DNA of 64,000 nucleotides from Pseudonocardia sp. ICBG1293 (GCF_020131355.1 NZ_JAHLEL010000044.1:620001-684000); one strand, 5' to 3'. Shown: positions 52,357 through 61,284, numbered from the stretch's first letter. Numbers and translations are program-made. Notes: generated from the letters alone by a model not told the origin.

Positions 52357-53157
52357 ATGACCGTCGACCTGACCAGCCGGCGCCCGCGGACCCGCGACAC
52401 CGCCGTGGAGCTGTCCGGGGTGGCCAAGACCTTCGGGGCCGGCACCGGGGCGGTGACCGCGCTCAACGGGATCGACCTGCGGGTCGGCGACGGCGAGTTC
52501 GTCTGCGTACTCGGCGCGTCCGGCTGCGGCAAGTCGACGCTGCTGAACCTGCTCGCCGGGCTCGACGAGCCGACGTCGGGCGAGGTCGCGGTGGGGTCCG
52601 CCCGGCCGTCGTTCATGTTCCAGGAGGCCGCGCTCATGCCGTGGCTGACCGCGCTGCGCAACGTCGAGCTGCCGCTCAAGCTCGCCGGGCACGGCCGGTC
52701 GGCCCGGCGGGAGCGGGCCGAGGAGCTGCTCACCCTGGTCCGGCTGGAGGGTGTGGGCGGCAAGCGACCGCACGAACTGTCCGGCGGCATGCGCCAGCGC
52801 GTGTCGCTGGCCCGGGCACTGGCCGCCGCGACCGGGCTCGGGGACGAGCACGGCACCGGCGGGCTGCTGCTGATGGACGAGCCGTTCGCCGCGCTCGACG
52901 CGATCACCCGCGACGTGCTGCAGGGCGAGCTCCTGCGGGTCTGGCGGGCGACCGGCACGACGATCGTGTTCGTCACCCACGACGTGCGCGAGGCGGTCCG
53001 GCTGGCCGAGCGGGTCGTGCTGCTGTCATCGCGCCCCGGCACCGTGGTCCGCGAGTGGGTCGTGCCCGCCGACGGTCACGACGCCGAGGCCCAGGCCGAG
53101 CTGCACGACGACATCACCGGACGGTTGCGGCAGGTGATCACCAGCCATGCCGCGTGA
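52357..53157 (+). CDS. ABC ATPase, SsuB/TauB type
   Basis: A 266-residue ATPase: Walker A GASGCGKST, MFQEAALMPWLTALRNVELP (Q-loop), signature LSGGMRQRVSLARAL, Walker B LLLMDEPFAALD and VTHDVREAVRLA. The stretch ATGLGDEHGTGG before Walker B is an unusual short insertion. GAGGGG precedes ATG 52357. Coupled to the permease. Confidence 0.92.
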   Translation: MTVDLTSRRPRTRDTAVELSGVAKTFGAGTGAVTALNGIDLRVGDGEFVCVLGASGCGKSTLLNLLAGLDEPTSGEVAVGSARPSFMFQEAALMPWLTALRNVELPLKLAGHGRSARRERAEELLTLVRLEGVGGKRPHELSGGMRQRVSLARALAAATGLGDEHGTGGLLLMDEPFAALDAITRDVLQGELLRVWRATGTTIVFVTHDVREAVRLAERVVLLSSRPGTVVREWVVPADGHDAEAQAELHDDITGRLRQVITSHAA

Positions 53158-53167
53158 GGACTCCTCG

Positions 53168-54043
53168 ATGACGGTCGTCGAGAACGACCGGGACTCCGCC
53201 GCCGCGGTCGCCGGGCTCGACGCCCTCGACACCCCGGTCGAGCGCACCACCCCGTGGTGGCAGCGCTTCCTGCGGACCTGGCTGCCGCCGCCCGTCGCCC
53301 TCGTCCTGATCGTCGTGGTCTGGCAGATCGTCTGGGCCTCGGCGATCACCCCCGAGTACCGCCTGCCCTCCCCGGGCGCGGTGGCCGAGGCGTTCGGGGA
53401 GACCGTCGTCAGCGGCGAGATCTGGTCGATCCTGTGGACCTCGATCAGCCGGGCCGCCCTCGGCTTCCTGCTCGCCCTGGTCATCGCCACCCCGCTCGGG
53501 GTGGTGGTCGCCAAGGTGCCGGTGGTGCGCGCGGCGATCGGACCGCTGCTCACCGGGCTGCAGCCGCTGCCGTCGGTGGCGTGGGTCCCGGCCGCGGTGC
53601 TGTGGTTCGGGCTGACCAACACCACGATCTTCTTCGTCGTGCTGCTCGGCTCGGTGCCCTCGATCGCCAACGGCCTGGTGGCGGGGATCGACCAGGTGCC
53701 GCCGATCCTGCCGCGGGCAGGGCAGGTGCTGGGCGCGACGGGCTACCAGATGGCCCGCTACGTGCTGCTCCCCGCGGCGCTGCCCGGCTACCTCGCAGGC
53801 TGCAAGCAGGGCTGGGCGTTCTCCTGGCGCTCGCTGATGGCCGCGGAGATCATCGCCGCCGGTCCGGCACTGGGGGTCGGGCTGGGCGCCTACCTGAAGA
53901 ACGGCGCCGACGTGAACGACATCGTCCAGGTCTTCGCCGCGATCCTGCTCATCCTCATCGTCGGCATCGGGGTCGAGCTGCTGGTCTTCCGACCCCTGGA
54001 GCGACGGGTGCTGCGCGCCCGGGGACTCGCTCTCTCCGTGTGA
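53168..54043 (+). CDS. ABC permease, SsuC type
   Basis: A 291-residue permease with helices PVALVLIVVVWQIVWAS onward, LPSPGAVAEAFGE, and the EAA-like loop GATGYQMARYVLLPAALPGYLAGCKQGWAFSWRSLMAAE. ATG 53168 has GAGGA 8 bp upstream; an ATG at 53147 overlapping the ATPase gene is possible. A perfect palindromic repeat follows 31 bp downstream. Confidence 0.9.
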   Translation: MTVVENDRDSAAAVAGLDALDTPVERTTPWWQRFLRTWLPPPVALVLIVVVWQIVWASAITPEYRLPSPGAVAEAFGETVVSGEIWSILWTSISRAALGFLLALVIATPLGVVVAKVPVVRAAIGPLLTGLQPLPSVAWVPAAVLWFGLTNTTIFFVVLLGSVPSIANGLVAGIDQVPPILPRAGQVLGATGYQMARYVLLPAALPGYLAGCKQGWAFSWRSLMAAEIIAAGPALGVGLGAYLKNGADVNDIVQVFAAILLILIVGIGVELLVFRPLERRVLRARGLALSV

Positions 54044-54073
54044 CCCCGCGCCTCCCACCCACCCGCCCCGCAC

Positions 54074-54163
54074 CGCACGAGCCCCGCACCGCACGAGCGG
54101 GCCGTTCGTACGAAAGGTTCGTACGAACGGCCCGCTCGTGCGATGCGGTGCGGGGCTCGTGCG
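54074..54163. repeat. Palindromic repeat, copy 2
   Basis: Inner arms of 24 bp are perfect (54091-54114 and 54118-54141, loop agg) and begin GCACGAGCGGGCCGTTCGTA; outer 17-bp arms (54074-54090, 54147-54163) are also perfect. The core is shared with 35279-35337. Probable terminator of the upstream sulfonate operon and part of a dispersed repeat family. Confidence 0.85.
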
Positions 54164-54242
54164 CCCGCGACGGCGGCCGGGTGCGGTGACGGGCGCGCGG
54201 CCGGAGCCCGGTCGGGTGCCGTGCGTGCCCGGCCGGGCCGGG

Positions 54243-54252
54243 GTGTCCGGAC
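54243..54252. promoter_or_regulatory. GTGTCCGGAC motif upstream of leader A3
   Basis: 58 bp before the -35 hexamer of the 54346 leader. The next ~60 bp align with the region upstream of the 61387 leader (CGGCACC...CCCA.CAG, then GCCGTGACCCAATC versus GCCGGTGATCCGGATC). Candidate activator or repressor site. Confidence 0.5.
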
Positions 54253-54310
54253 GTGTTCGGCACCCGTTCCCAGCAGCCGAAACGCCGTGACCCAATCCCA
54301 ACGCCAAGGG

Positions 54311-54339
54311 TTGGGTTTCCTCCGCCGGCCGGTTACCGT
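54311..54339 (+). promoter_or_regulatory. Leaderless promoter of leader A3
   Basis: TTGGGT (54311-54316), 17 bp, TACCGT (54334-54339), then 6 bp to ATG 54346. The same hexamers and 6-bp spacing occur before the leader at 61387. Confidence 0.65.
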
Positions 54340-54345
54340 TCCCCC

Positions 54346-54423
54346 ATGACCGTTCCGGTTCCGCTGACGACACGCGCGCACATCGACCTCGCGCGCGTCG
54401 CGTCGGCGCTCTGTCGGTCCTGA
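54346..54423 (+). CDS. Cys-type leader peptide, family A (25 aa)
   Basis: A 25-codon frame ending TTRAHIDLARVASALCRS then stop. It shares the block (T)TR-x-H-(I/V)-DLARVASALC with the leader at 61387. No SD; the promoter predicts transcription starting at or next to the ATG. It precedes the second sulfonate ABC operon by 305 bp. Cysteine-dependent ribosome stalling is the proposed function, inferred. Confidence 0.82.
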   Translation: MTVPVPLTTRAHIDLARVASALCRS

Positions 54424-54728
54424 CCCGGCGTCCCGGCCGCCCCGCGCCCGGGGACGTGACGGCGCACCCACCGCGCACCGGTCCCACCGCACCACGCCCG
54501 CCGGGCCACGTCCACCAGCCACGTCCGCCGACCCGGCCGGGGCCTGCGCCGTGCACGTCCGCGGCACCGCACCCCGGCAGGACGCCGGGCCCCGCCGCGC
54601 GCACCGTCCGCGCCGGGCCAGCACGTCGAGCACCCGTCGTCCGCGACGTCCTCTCCGCACACCCGACCCGCCCACCGGCCGTCGCCGGCGGGTCGGTCCG
54701 GCGTGCCCGCCGACCCCCAGGAGTTCCG
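54424..54728 (+). other. 305-bp leader between Cys peptide and permease
   Basis: No supported gene. It is GC-rich. GGGTCGG (54690-54696) can pair with CCGACCC (54710-54716), placing a hairpin immediately before the AGGAG ribosome site (54719-54723). Fits an attenuator region, untested. Confidence 0.45.
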
Positions 54729-55574
54729 ATGACGACCACGTCCACCCGGGAACGGGCCCCCGCGGCTCCCGAGGTCGAGACCCTCCGCACCCGCCACACC
54801 CGCGGCCCGGACCGGGTCCCCCGCTGGCTGGTCAAGACCGCATCCCCGGTCGTGCTCATCGGGCTGTGGCAGGTGCTGTCGAGCACCGGCGTGCTCCCCC
54901 GCGACGTCCTCGCCTCGCCCGCGACCGTCGCGGTCACCGCTGCCGAGATGTGGGCCGACGGCGCGCTGCAGAGCGCGGTGGCGGTGTCGAGCGTGCGGGT
55001 GCTGTCCGGCATCGCGATCGGCCTCGTCGCCGCCGTCCTGCTCGCCACCCTGTCCGGGCTGTTCCGCCGCGGCGAGGACGTGATCGACGCGCCCGTGCAG
55101 ATGCTGCGCACGGTTCCCGTCATCGGGCTCATCCCGCTGCTGATCATCTGGTTCGGCATCGGCGAGGAGCCCAAGATCGCGCTCATCGCGCTCGCCGTGA
55201 CCTTCCCGCTCTACATGAACCTCTTCGGCGGGATCCGCAACGTCGACGCGACCCTCGTCGAGGCCGCCCGCACGCTGGGACTCGGCTGGTTCGGCCAGGT
55301 CCGCCACGTCATCCTGCCGTCGGCGATGCCCCAGTTCCTGGTCGGGCTGCGCTACGCGCTGGGCACCGCGTGGCTCGCCCTGGTCTTCGGCGAGACCATC
55401 AACGCCACCTCCGGGATCGGCTACGAGATGAACACCGCCCGGGAGTTCTTCCAGACCGACGTGATCGTCGTCTGCCTCGCGCTCTACGCGGTGCTCGGGC
55501 TGGTCGGCGACCTCGTGGTGCGCACCCTGGAGAGGGGGCTGCTGTCATGGCGACCGGCGTTCAGCGGACGGTGA
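54729..55574 (+). CDS. ABC permease, SsuC type (second set)
   Basis: A 281-residue permease with VLIGLWQVLSSTGVLPRDVLASP, VIGLIPLLIIWFGIGEEPKIALIA and the EAA loop EAARTLGLGWFGQVRHVILPSAM. AGGAG precedes ATG 54729. Its end overlaps the ATPase gene by 28 bp. Confidence 0.9.
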   Translation: MTTTSTRERAPAAPEVETLRTRHTRGPDRVPRWLVKTASPVVLIGLWQVLSSTGVLPRDVLASPATVAVTAAEMWADGALQSAVAVSSVRVLSGIAIGLVAAVLLATLSGLFRRGEDVIDAPVQMLRTVPVIGLIPLLIIWFGIGEEPKIALIALAVTFPLYMNLFGGIRNVDATLVEAARTLGLGWFGQVRHVILPSAMPQFLVGLRYALGTAWLALVFGETINATSGIGYEMNTAREFFQTDVIVVCLALYAVLGLVGDLVVRTLERGLLSWRPAFSGR

Positions 55575-56290
55575 GCACCACCGCGCGACCCGTGTCAGTC
55601 CGCGGCCTGGGCCGACACTTCGGTGACCGGGCCGTCCTGACCGACCTCGACCTCGACATCGAGCCCGGTCAGTTCGTGGCGCTGCTCGGCGCCTCGGGCT
55701 GCGGCAAGTCCACCCTGCTGCGGATCCTGGCCGACCTCGACAACGACGTCACCGGCGAGGTCACCGTCGCCCGCAGGCGGGCCGTCGGGTTCCAGGCACC
55801 ACGCCTACTGCCGTGGAAGAAGGTCTGGCGCAACGTCGTGCTCGGCCTGCCCGGGCGCCCCGACCGCGCCCGGGCCGAGGCCGCCCTGGCCGAGGTCGGC
55901 CTCGACCACCGCACCGACGTGTGGCCCAAGGTCCTCTCCGGCGGCGAGGCCCAGCGCGCGGCGCTGGCCCGCGCCCTGGTCCGCGACCCGGACCTGCTGC
56001 TGCTCGACGAGCCGTTCTCCGCACTCGACGCGCTCACCCGGATCACCGCCCGCGGGCTCGTCGACGAACTCTGGCAGCGCCACCGGTGCGCGGTGCTGCT
56101 CGTGACCCACGACGTCGAGGAGGCGCTCGTGCTCGCCGACCGCGTCCTGGTGATGGAGGGCGGCCGGATCGCCCACGACGCACCGGTCGACCTACCCCGC
56201 CCCCGCGACGTCACCGACCCCGACTTCCAGCGCATGCGTGCCGATCTGCTCGGCCGCCTCGGCGTGCACCGACCCCAGGAGCGCACATGA
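55547..56290 (+). CDS. ssuB: ABC ATPase, SsuB type (second set)
   Basis: A 247-residue ATPase: Walker A GASGCGKST, FQAPRLLPWKKVWRNVVLGL, signature LSGGEAQRAALARAL, Walker B LLLLDEPFSALDALTR, VTHDVEEALVLADRV. The PRLLPWKKVWRNV segment is characteristic of SsuB. ATGA overlap with the SsuD-like gene. Confidence 0.91.
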   Translation: MATGVQRTVSTTARPVSVRGLGRHFGDRAVLTDLDLDIEPGQFVALLGASGCGKSTLLRILADLDNDVTGEVTVARRRAVGFQAPRLLPWKKVWRNVVLGLPGRPDRARAEAALAEVGLDHRTDVWPKVLSGGEAQRAALARALVRDPDLLLLDEPFSALDALTRITARGLVDELWQRHRCAVLLVTHDVEEALVLADRVLVMEGGRIAHDAPVDLPRPRDVTDPDFQRMRADLLGRLGVHRPQERT

Positions 56291-57402
56291 GCATCGAGTT
56301 CATCGGCATGATCGGGACCCAGGAGGTCTCGGAGATCCTGCCCGCCACCGGACCGGTCCTCGATCCGGCCCTCGTCCGCCGGTTCGCCACCGCCCACGAG
56401 GAGGCCGGCTTCGACAAGGTCCTCATCGGCCACTCGTCGTCCACCCCGGACGGGCTGCAGGTCGCCGCGTACGCGGCCGCGCACACCGACCGGCTCGGTT
56501 TCCTCGTCGCGCACCGGCCCGGCTTCACCGCCCCCACCCTGGCCGCCCGCCAGTACGCGACGCTGGACCACTTCAGCGGCGGCGGCCGGGTCGCGATACA
56601 CGTCATCTCCGGGGGCAGCGACACCGACCAGCGCCGCGACGGCGACTGGCTCGGCAAGGACGAGCGCTACGCCCGCACCGACGAGTACCTGTCGGTCGTG
56701 CGCCGGGCCTGGACCGAGCGCGAGCCCTTCGACCACACCGGCGAGCACTACCGGGTCGCGGGTGTGGCCCAGGAGATCCGCCCGCTCGGTCCGATCCCGG
56801 TGTACTTCGGCGGGTCCTCCGAGGCCGCGTACCGGGTGGGCGGGCGGCACGCCGACGTCTTCGCCCTGTGGGGCGAGCCGCTCGCCGGGACCGCCGAGCA
56901 GATCGCCCGGGTGCACGAGGCCGCCCGCGCCGCGGGCCGCACCGACCCGCCCCGGATCAGCGTGTCGTTCCGGCCGATCCTCGGCGACACCGAGGAGCAG
57001 GCCTGGGCCCGCGCGCACGACGTACGGGACCGGATCGTCGCCGCCCGCGGCGGTCACGGCTCGTTCACCGGCACCCGGATGCGCGAGCCGGGGGCCCCGG
57101 CCAACGTCGGGTCCCAGCGCCTGCTCGCCGCCGCCGAGGCCGGGGAGCTGCACGACCGCTGCCTGTGGACGGCCACCGCGGCGGCCTCCGGCGCGGCCGG
57201 GAACTCCACCGCCCTGGTCGGCACCCCGGACACCGTCGCCGCCGCGCTCGCCGACTACGTCGACATCGGCGTCAGCACGCTGCTCATCCGCGGCTACGAC
57301 CCGATCGACGACGCCCGCCGCTACGGCCGCGAGCTGCTGCCCGCCGTGCGCGCCGAGCTCGCCCGCCGCGGCGCGGCCGCCGGGGTGGGGGTCCCCGCGT
57401 GA
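56287..57402 (+). CDS. ssuD: FMNH2-dependent alkanesulfonate monooxygenase-like (SsuD family)
   Basis: A 371-residue LLM oxygenase of the SsuD group, which splits alkanesulfonates into aldehyde and sulfite. SSSTPDGLQVAAYAAAHTDRL, FLVAHRPGFTAPTLAARQ, GRVAIHVISGGSDTDQRRDGD and PVYFGGSSEAAYRVGGRHAD are close to SsuD. Located between transporter and hydrolase-Rrf2 genes with 4-bp overlaps at both ends. The symbol is by family; sulfonate range unknown. Confidence 0.9.
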   Translation: MSIEFIGMIGTQEVSEILPATGPVLDPALVRRFATAHEEAGFDKVLIGHSSSTPDGLQVAAYAAAHTDRLGFLVAHRPGFTAPTLAARQYATLDHFSGGGRVAIHVISGGSDTDQRRDGDWLGKDERYARTDEYLSVVRRAWTEREPFDHTGEHYRVAGVAQEIRPLGPIPVYFGGSSEAAYRVGGRHADVFALWGEPLAGTAEQIARVHEAARAAGRTDPPRISVSFRPILGDTEEQAWARAHDVRDRIVAARGGHGSFTGTRMREPGAPANVGSQRLLAAAEAGELHDRCLWTATAAASGAAGNSTALVGTPDTVAAALADYVDIGVSTLLIRGYDPIDDARRYGRELLPAVRAELARRGAAAGVGVPA

Positions 57403-58484
57403 GCGCACCCGCCACCACCGGCACGGTGTGGACCCCCGAGGGGACCTCGCGGGGCACCGTCGCCGTCCTGACCGGCCGCGGCGAGCACCCCGGCCTCTAC
57501 GCCCGCCTCGGCAGGCGGCTCGCCGCCGACGGGTGGACCCTCGCCGTGCCCGGCCCCGGTGCCGGGGCCGACGACGTCACCGCCGCGCTGGCCGGCGCGG
57601 CCGGGGCCCGGGTGCTGCTCGGGTCCGACACCGGCGCGCTGCGCGCCTGGGAGCTGGCCGGGGCCGTCCGCCCGGACGGGCTCGTGCTGGCCGGGCTGCC
57701 CACGGGCGCCCCGGGCGAGCCGCCCGCGGACCGGGCCGGGGAGCTCGACGCCCGGACCGCCTGCCCGGTGCATCGAGGGCTCCTCGAGTCCGACCCCGAC
57801 TTCGCCTGGGGGGCACTCGCGCAGGCGCCGCCCCCGCCGCCGACCGACCCGCTGCCCGACGCGGCGGTGCTGTGGCTGCACGGCGACGCCGACCCGGTCG
57901 CCCCGGTCGCCGGGATCCGGTCGCTGGCCCGCCAGGGCGACGACGTGGCCGTCGTCGTCGACGGGGTGCACGACGTGCTCAACGACCAGTTCCACCGGAT
58001 CGTCGCCGCGCGGCTCGTGCAGTTCCTCGAACGCCTCGCCAAGGGCGCCCGCTTCGCCGACGAGGCGCCGCCCGCCACGGCGGGGCCCGCCCGGTCGCGC
58101 CGCGCCGCGCCGCTGAACGTCTCCGCGCGGCTCGACCACGCGATGCGCGCACTCGCCGAGCTCGTCGCCGCCGACGGTGCGACCGTCACCTGCGACGCGA
58201 TGGCCCGCGCCCGAGGTGTCCCGCTGAACTCCCTGGTCAACGTGATGCTCGCGCTGCGCCGGGCCGGTCTGGTGACCAGCCGTCGTGGCTGCGAGGGCGG
58301 CTACCGGCTGGCCCGCCCGGCCGCGGAGATCACCGTCGCCGACGTCGTGCGCGCCACCGAGGGCTCGATCGCCTCGGTCCGCGGTACCGGCCCGGCCGCC
58401 CCGCTGTGGGCGGACCTGGAACGCACCGTCGCGGACTTCCTGACCACCCGCACCCTGACCGCCCTGGAGGGCGATACCCGGTGA
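57399..58484 (+). CDS. Alpha/beta-hydrolase-like domain fused to Rrf2 regulator
   Basis: A 361-residue fusion. Residues 1-215 resemble an alpha/beta hydrolase with GSDTG at the nucleophile elbow (Asp about residue 77 in place of Ser), AVLWLHGDADPVAPV (acid) and DGVHDVLND (His). Residues about 236-361 form an Rrf2-type winged helix: LNVSARLDHAMRALAELVAA, LNSLVNVMLALRRAGLVTSR, RGCEGGYRLARPAAEITVAD, VVRATEG. The three Fe-S cysteines of IscR/NsrR are absent. It may be a ligand-sensing regulator of the operon, or a bifunctional enzyme. Both ends overlap neighbours by 4 bp. Confidence 0.82.
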   Translation: MSAPATTGTVWTPEGTSRGTVAVLTGRGEHPGLYARLGRRLAADGWTLAVPGPGAGADDVTAALAGAAGARVLLGSDTGALRAWELAGAVRPDGLVLAGLPTGAPGEPPADRAGELDARTACPVHRGLLESDPDFAWGALAQAPPPPPTDPLPDAAVLWLHGDADPVAPVAGIRSLARQGDDVAVVVDGVHDVLNDQFHRIVAARLVQFLERLAKGARFADEAPPATAGPARSRRAAPLNVSARLDHAMRALAELVAADGATVTCDAMARARGVPLNSLVNVMLALRRAGLVTSRRGCEGGYRLARPAAEITVADVVRATEGSIASVRGTGPAAPLWADLERTVADFLTTRTLTALEGDTR

Positions 58485-58963
58485 CCACGCACGCGCACGG
58501 GACCGACCCGTTCCACCCCGACCTCGCCCCCACCCCGCCGGACCACGCCCGGGTGCACCTCGTCCGCGGTGCCGACCTGTCCGGCGACACCGCCCAGACC
58601 AGCGGCATGTCCCGCCGCGAGGCCGTGAGCGGACGGACCGTCGGCTCCTCGAAGCTCTGGACCGGCGAGACCCACGTCGCCCCCGCCACGAACTCCGGCG
58701 ACCACCACCACGGCGAGGCCGAGACCTCCATCTACGTCGTCTCCGGCCGACCCCGGTTCGTGTTCCACGACGGCACCGGGGAGGTCGTCCTGCAGACCGA
58801 GCCCGGCGACTACGTGTTCGTGCCGCCGTGGGTCCCGCACCGCGAGGAGAACCCCGACCCCGAGGTGCCGGCCGTCGTGGTCATCTCCCGCAGCACGCAG
58901 GAGGGGATCGTCGTGAACCTGCCCTCGCTCACCCCGCTCACCGACCCGGAGACCACCCCGTGA
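58481..58963 (+). CDS. Cupin-domain protein
   Basis: A 160-residue single cupin. Metal-binding motif 1 is in SGDHHHGEAETSIYVVSG and motif 2 in PGDYVFVPPWVPHREENP. VVVISRSTQEGIVVNLP closes the fold. Position between the regulator and binding protein suggests a role in sulfonate catabolism, such as a small dioxygenase or isomerase; undetermined. Confidence 0.88.
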   Translation: MTTHAHGTDPFHPDLAPTPPDHARVHLVRGADLSGDTAQTSGMSRREAVSGRTVGSSKLWTGETHVAPATNSGDHHHGEAETSIYVVSGRPRFVFHDGTGEVVLQTEPGDYVFVPPWVPHREENPDPEVPAVVVISRSTQEGIVVNLPSLTPLTDPETTP

Positions 58964-59943
58964 CCCGCCGTCCGCTGCTCACCCTGCCCGCCCTGCTCGC
59001 CGCGCTGGCGCTGCTGCTCACCGGCTGCTCCGGCGCCGCCGACGACGGCCCGGTCGACCTCTCGCAGGTCACGCTGCGGGTCGGCGACCAGGCCGGTATC
59101 CAGCAGGCGCTGGTGAACGCCTCCGGCGCCCTCGACGGCGCGCCCTACCGGGTCGAGTGGGCGCAGTTCCCGGCCGCCGCCCCGCTGTTGGAGGCGCTGC
59201 GCAGCGAGGCGATCGACGTCGGCGTCGCCGGCGACGCGCCCACCCTGACCGCGCTGTCCTCCACCGACCGCATCAAGATCGTCGAAGCGACCCGCTCCCC
59301 GAGCCAGGGCGGGCTGGCGCTGCTCGTGCCGAAGGACTCGCCGATCCGCTCGGTCGCCGACCTGCGCGGGAAGACGATCTCGCCGACCACCCAGGGCAGC
59401 ATCGGGCACTACCTGCTGCTGCGCGCGCTGGAGGAGGCCGGGGTGCGGCCCGACGAGGTCACCATCTCGTTCCTGCAGCCGGTCGACGCCGCCGCCGCGA
59501 TGAACTCCGGCGCGATCGACGCCTGGTCGACCTGGGACCCCTACACCGCCGTCGCCCAGCAGGAGTCCGGCGCCCGGGTCCTGCGCGACGCGAAGGGCCT
59601 CGGCACCGGGCTGACCTTCCTCGACGCCAACACCGCGGCGCTGGAGGACGCCGGGACCCGCGCGGCCCTGACCGACTTCACCGAGCGCTACGGCCGTGCG
59701 CTGCAGTGGGCCCGGGAGAACTCCCGGGAGAACGCCGCGATCTACGCGGAGCTGACCAAGCGGCCCGCGGCCGTGGCCGACCTGATGGCGCAGCGGGCGC
59801 TGCGCGACACCCAGCCACTGTCCCCGGAGCTCGTCGCCGAGCTGCAGGGGGTGGCCGACCGCTACTCCGACTACGGTGTGCTGCGCAACCGGGTCGACGT
59901 GGCCTCCGCGGTCGAGGACCTGCGCGCCCCGTCCGGCTCCTGA
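58960..59943 (+). CDS. ssuA: Sulfonate ABC substrate-binding lipoprotein (second set)
   Basis: A 327-residue SsuA-family binding protein with lipobox LTGC. LRVGDQAGIQQALVNASG, ALRSEAIDVGVAGDAPTLTAL, VADLRGKTISPTTQGSIGHYLLL and NSGAIDAWSTWDPYTA are conserved. Last gene of the operon, followed 5 bp later by a strong terminator. Confidence 0.9.
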   Translation: MTRRPLLTLPALLAALALLLTGCSGAADDGPVDLSQVTLRVGDQAGIQQALVNASGALDGAPYRVEWAQFPAAAPLLEALRSEAIDVGVAGDAPTLTALSSTDRIKIVEATRSPSQGGLALLVPKDSPIRSVADLRGKTISPTTQGSIGHYLLLRALEEAGVRPDEVTISFLQPVDAAAAMNSGAIDAWSTWDPYTAVAQQESGARVLRDAKGLGTGLTFLDANTAALEDAGTRAALTDFTERYGRALQWARENSRENAAIYAELTKRPAAVADLMAQRALRDTQPLSPELVAELQGVADRYSDYGVLRNRVDVASAVEDLRAPSGS

Positions 59944-59948
59944 CCCGG

Positions 59949-59984
59949 CCGGACCCGCCCCACCGATCGGTGGGGCGGGTCCGG
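59949..59984. terminator. Perfect 36-bp palindromic terminator
   Basis: Arms CCGGACCCGCCCCACCGA and its exact complement with no unpaired loop, between the ssu operon and the convergent monooxygenase at 60020. Confidence 0.85.
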
Positions 59985-60019
59985 TCCGTCCTGCCGCGCC
60001 ACGGCGGGCGCGACGTCGT

Positions 60020-61189
60020 TCACGTGCGGTGGTCGGCGGCGAACGGCACGGAGCGGGCGGCGTCGTCGACATCGGCGACGCCGTCGGGCGGGGTCCACAG
60101 ACCGCGCTCGCGCAGCACCGGCACGACCCCTTCGCCCATCCACCACGCCTCCTCAAGGTGCGGGTAGCCGGACAGGACGAACTCGTCGATGCCGGCCTCG
60201 TGGTACTCGGCGATCCGGTCCGCGACCTCGGTGTGGCTGCCGACGAGCGCGGTCCCCGCGCCGCCCCGGACCAGGCCGACGCCGGCCCACAGGTTCGGCG
60301 CGATCGTCAGCTCCTCGACCGAGGTCTTGACCCCGCCGTGCAGCGCGCGCATCCGGCGCTGGCCCTCCGACTCGCTCGCGGCCAGGCCCGCCTGCACCCC
60401 CGCGATGGTCTCGGGGTCGAGCGCGTCGAGGAGCCGGTGCGCCTGCGCCCACGCCTCGGCCGCGGTGTCGCGGGTGATCACGTGCAGCCGGATCCCGAAA
60501 CGCACGGTGCGCCCGCGGTCGGCGGCGAGCGTGCGGATCCGCTCGATCTTCTCGTGGACCGCCTCGACCGGTTCGCCCCAGGTCAGGTAGACGTCGGCGT
60601 GCTCGGCGGCGACCTGGGCCGCGGCCGGGGACGAGCCGCCGAAGTAGACCGGCGGGACCGGGTCGGGCAGCCGCGACAGCGACGCCTGCTCGACCCGGAC
60701 GTGCTCGCCGTCCAGGTCGACGGTCCCGCCGCGCCACAGCCGGGTGACGACCGAGAGGAACTCCCCGGTGCGGGCGTAGCGGGAGTCCTTGTCGAGGAAG
60801 TCGCCGTAGGCCCGCTGCTCACGGGACTCGCCGCCGGTGACGACGTTGAGCAGCAGCCGACCGCCGGAGTGTCGCTGGAAGGTGGCGGCCTGCTGGGCGG
60901 CCAGGGTCGGGGAGATCGACCCGGGCCGGAACGCGACGAGGAAGCGCAGGCGCTCGGTGTGCGCGACGAGCATCGCGGTGGTGAGCCACGAGTCCTCGCA
61001 CCAGGCCCCGGTCGGGGTGAGTACGCCGTCGAACCCGGCCTGTTCGGCGGCCCGGGCGACCGTGGTGAGGTACTCGATCGAGGCGGGCCGGATGGCGCCC
61101 GCGGACCCGGTGGCGGTGCCGTGCCCTCCCCCGACGAGGTGACGGCCGTCGCCCATCGTGGGCAGGAACCAGTGCAGGGTGACTCCCAT
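60020..61189 (-). CDS. FMNH2-dependent alkanesulfonate monooxygenase (SsuD family)
   Basis: A 389-residue LLM oxygenase beginning MGVTLHWFLPTMGDGR, with FDGVLTPTGAWCEDSWL, FLVAFRPGSISPTLAAQQAA, GRLLLNVVTGGESREQRAYG, PPVYFGGSSPAAAQ and YLTWGEPV; these are diagnostic of SsuD. The frame continues upstream through VRACCVSR, with a Cys-Cys pair immediately before the ATG, possibly the remnant of a fused leader. It is divergent from the leader/DszC-like operon. Confidence 0.91.
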   Translation of the reverse strand: MGVTLHWFLPTMGDGRHLVGGGHGTATGSAGAIRPASIEYLTTVARAAEQAGFDGVLTPTGAWCEDSWLTTAMLVAHTERLRFLVAFRPGSISPTLAAQQAATFQRHSGGRLLLNVVTGGESREQRAYGDFLDKDSRYARTGEFLSVVTRLWRGGTVDLDGEHVRVEQASLSRLPDPVPPVYFGGSSPAAAQVAAEHADVYLTWGEPVEAVHEKIERIRTLAADRGRTVRFGIRLHVITRDTAAEAWAQAHRLLDALDPETIAGVQAGLAASESEGQRRMRALHGGVKTSVEELTIAPNLWAGVGLVRGGAGTALVGSHTEVADRIAEYHEAGIDEFVLSGYPHLEEAWWMGEGVVPVLRERGLWTPPDGVADVDDAARSVPFAADHRT

Positions 61190-61284
61190 CCGGCTGACGC
61201 AACAGGCCCGCACCGGCCGGCGCAAGTCGGTGGCGACGCCGGTCACACCGGCCTCCACAGTGGAGCTTCCAGCTCGCGGGACAC

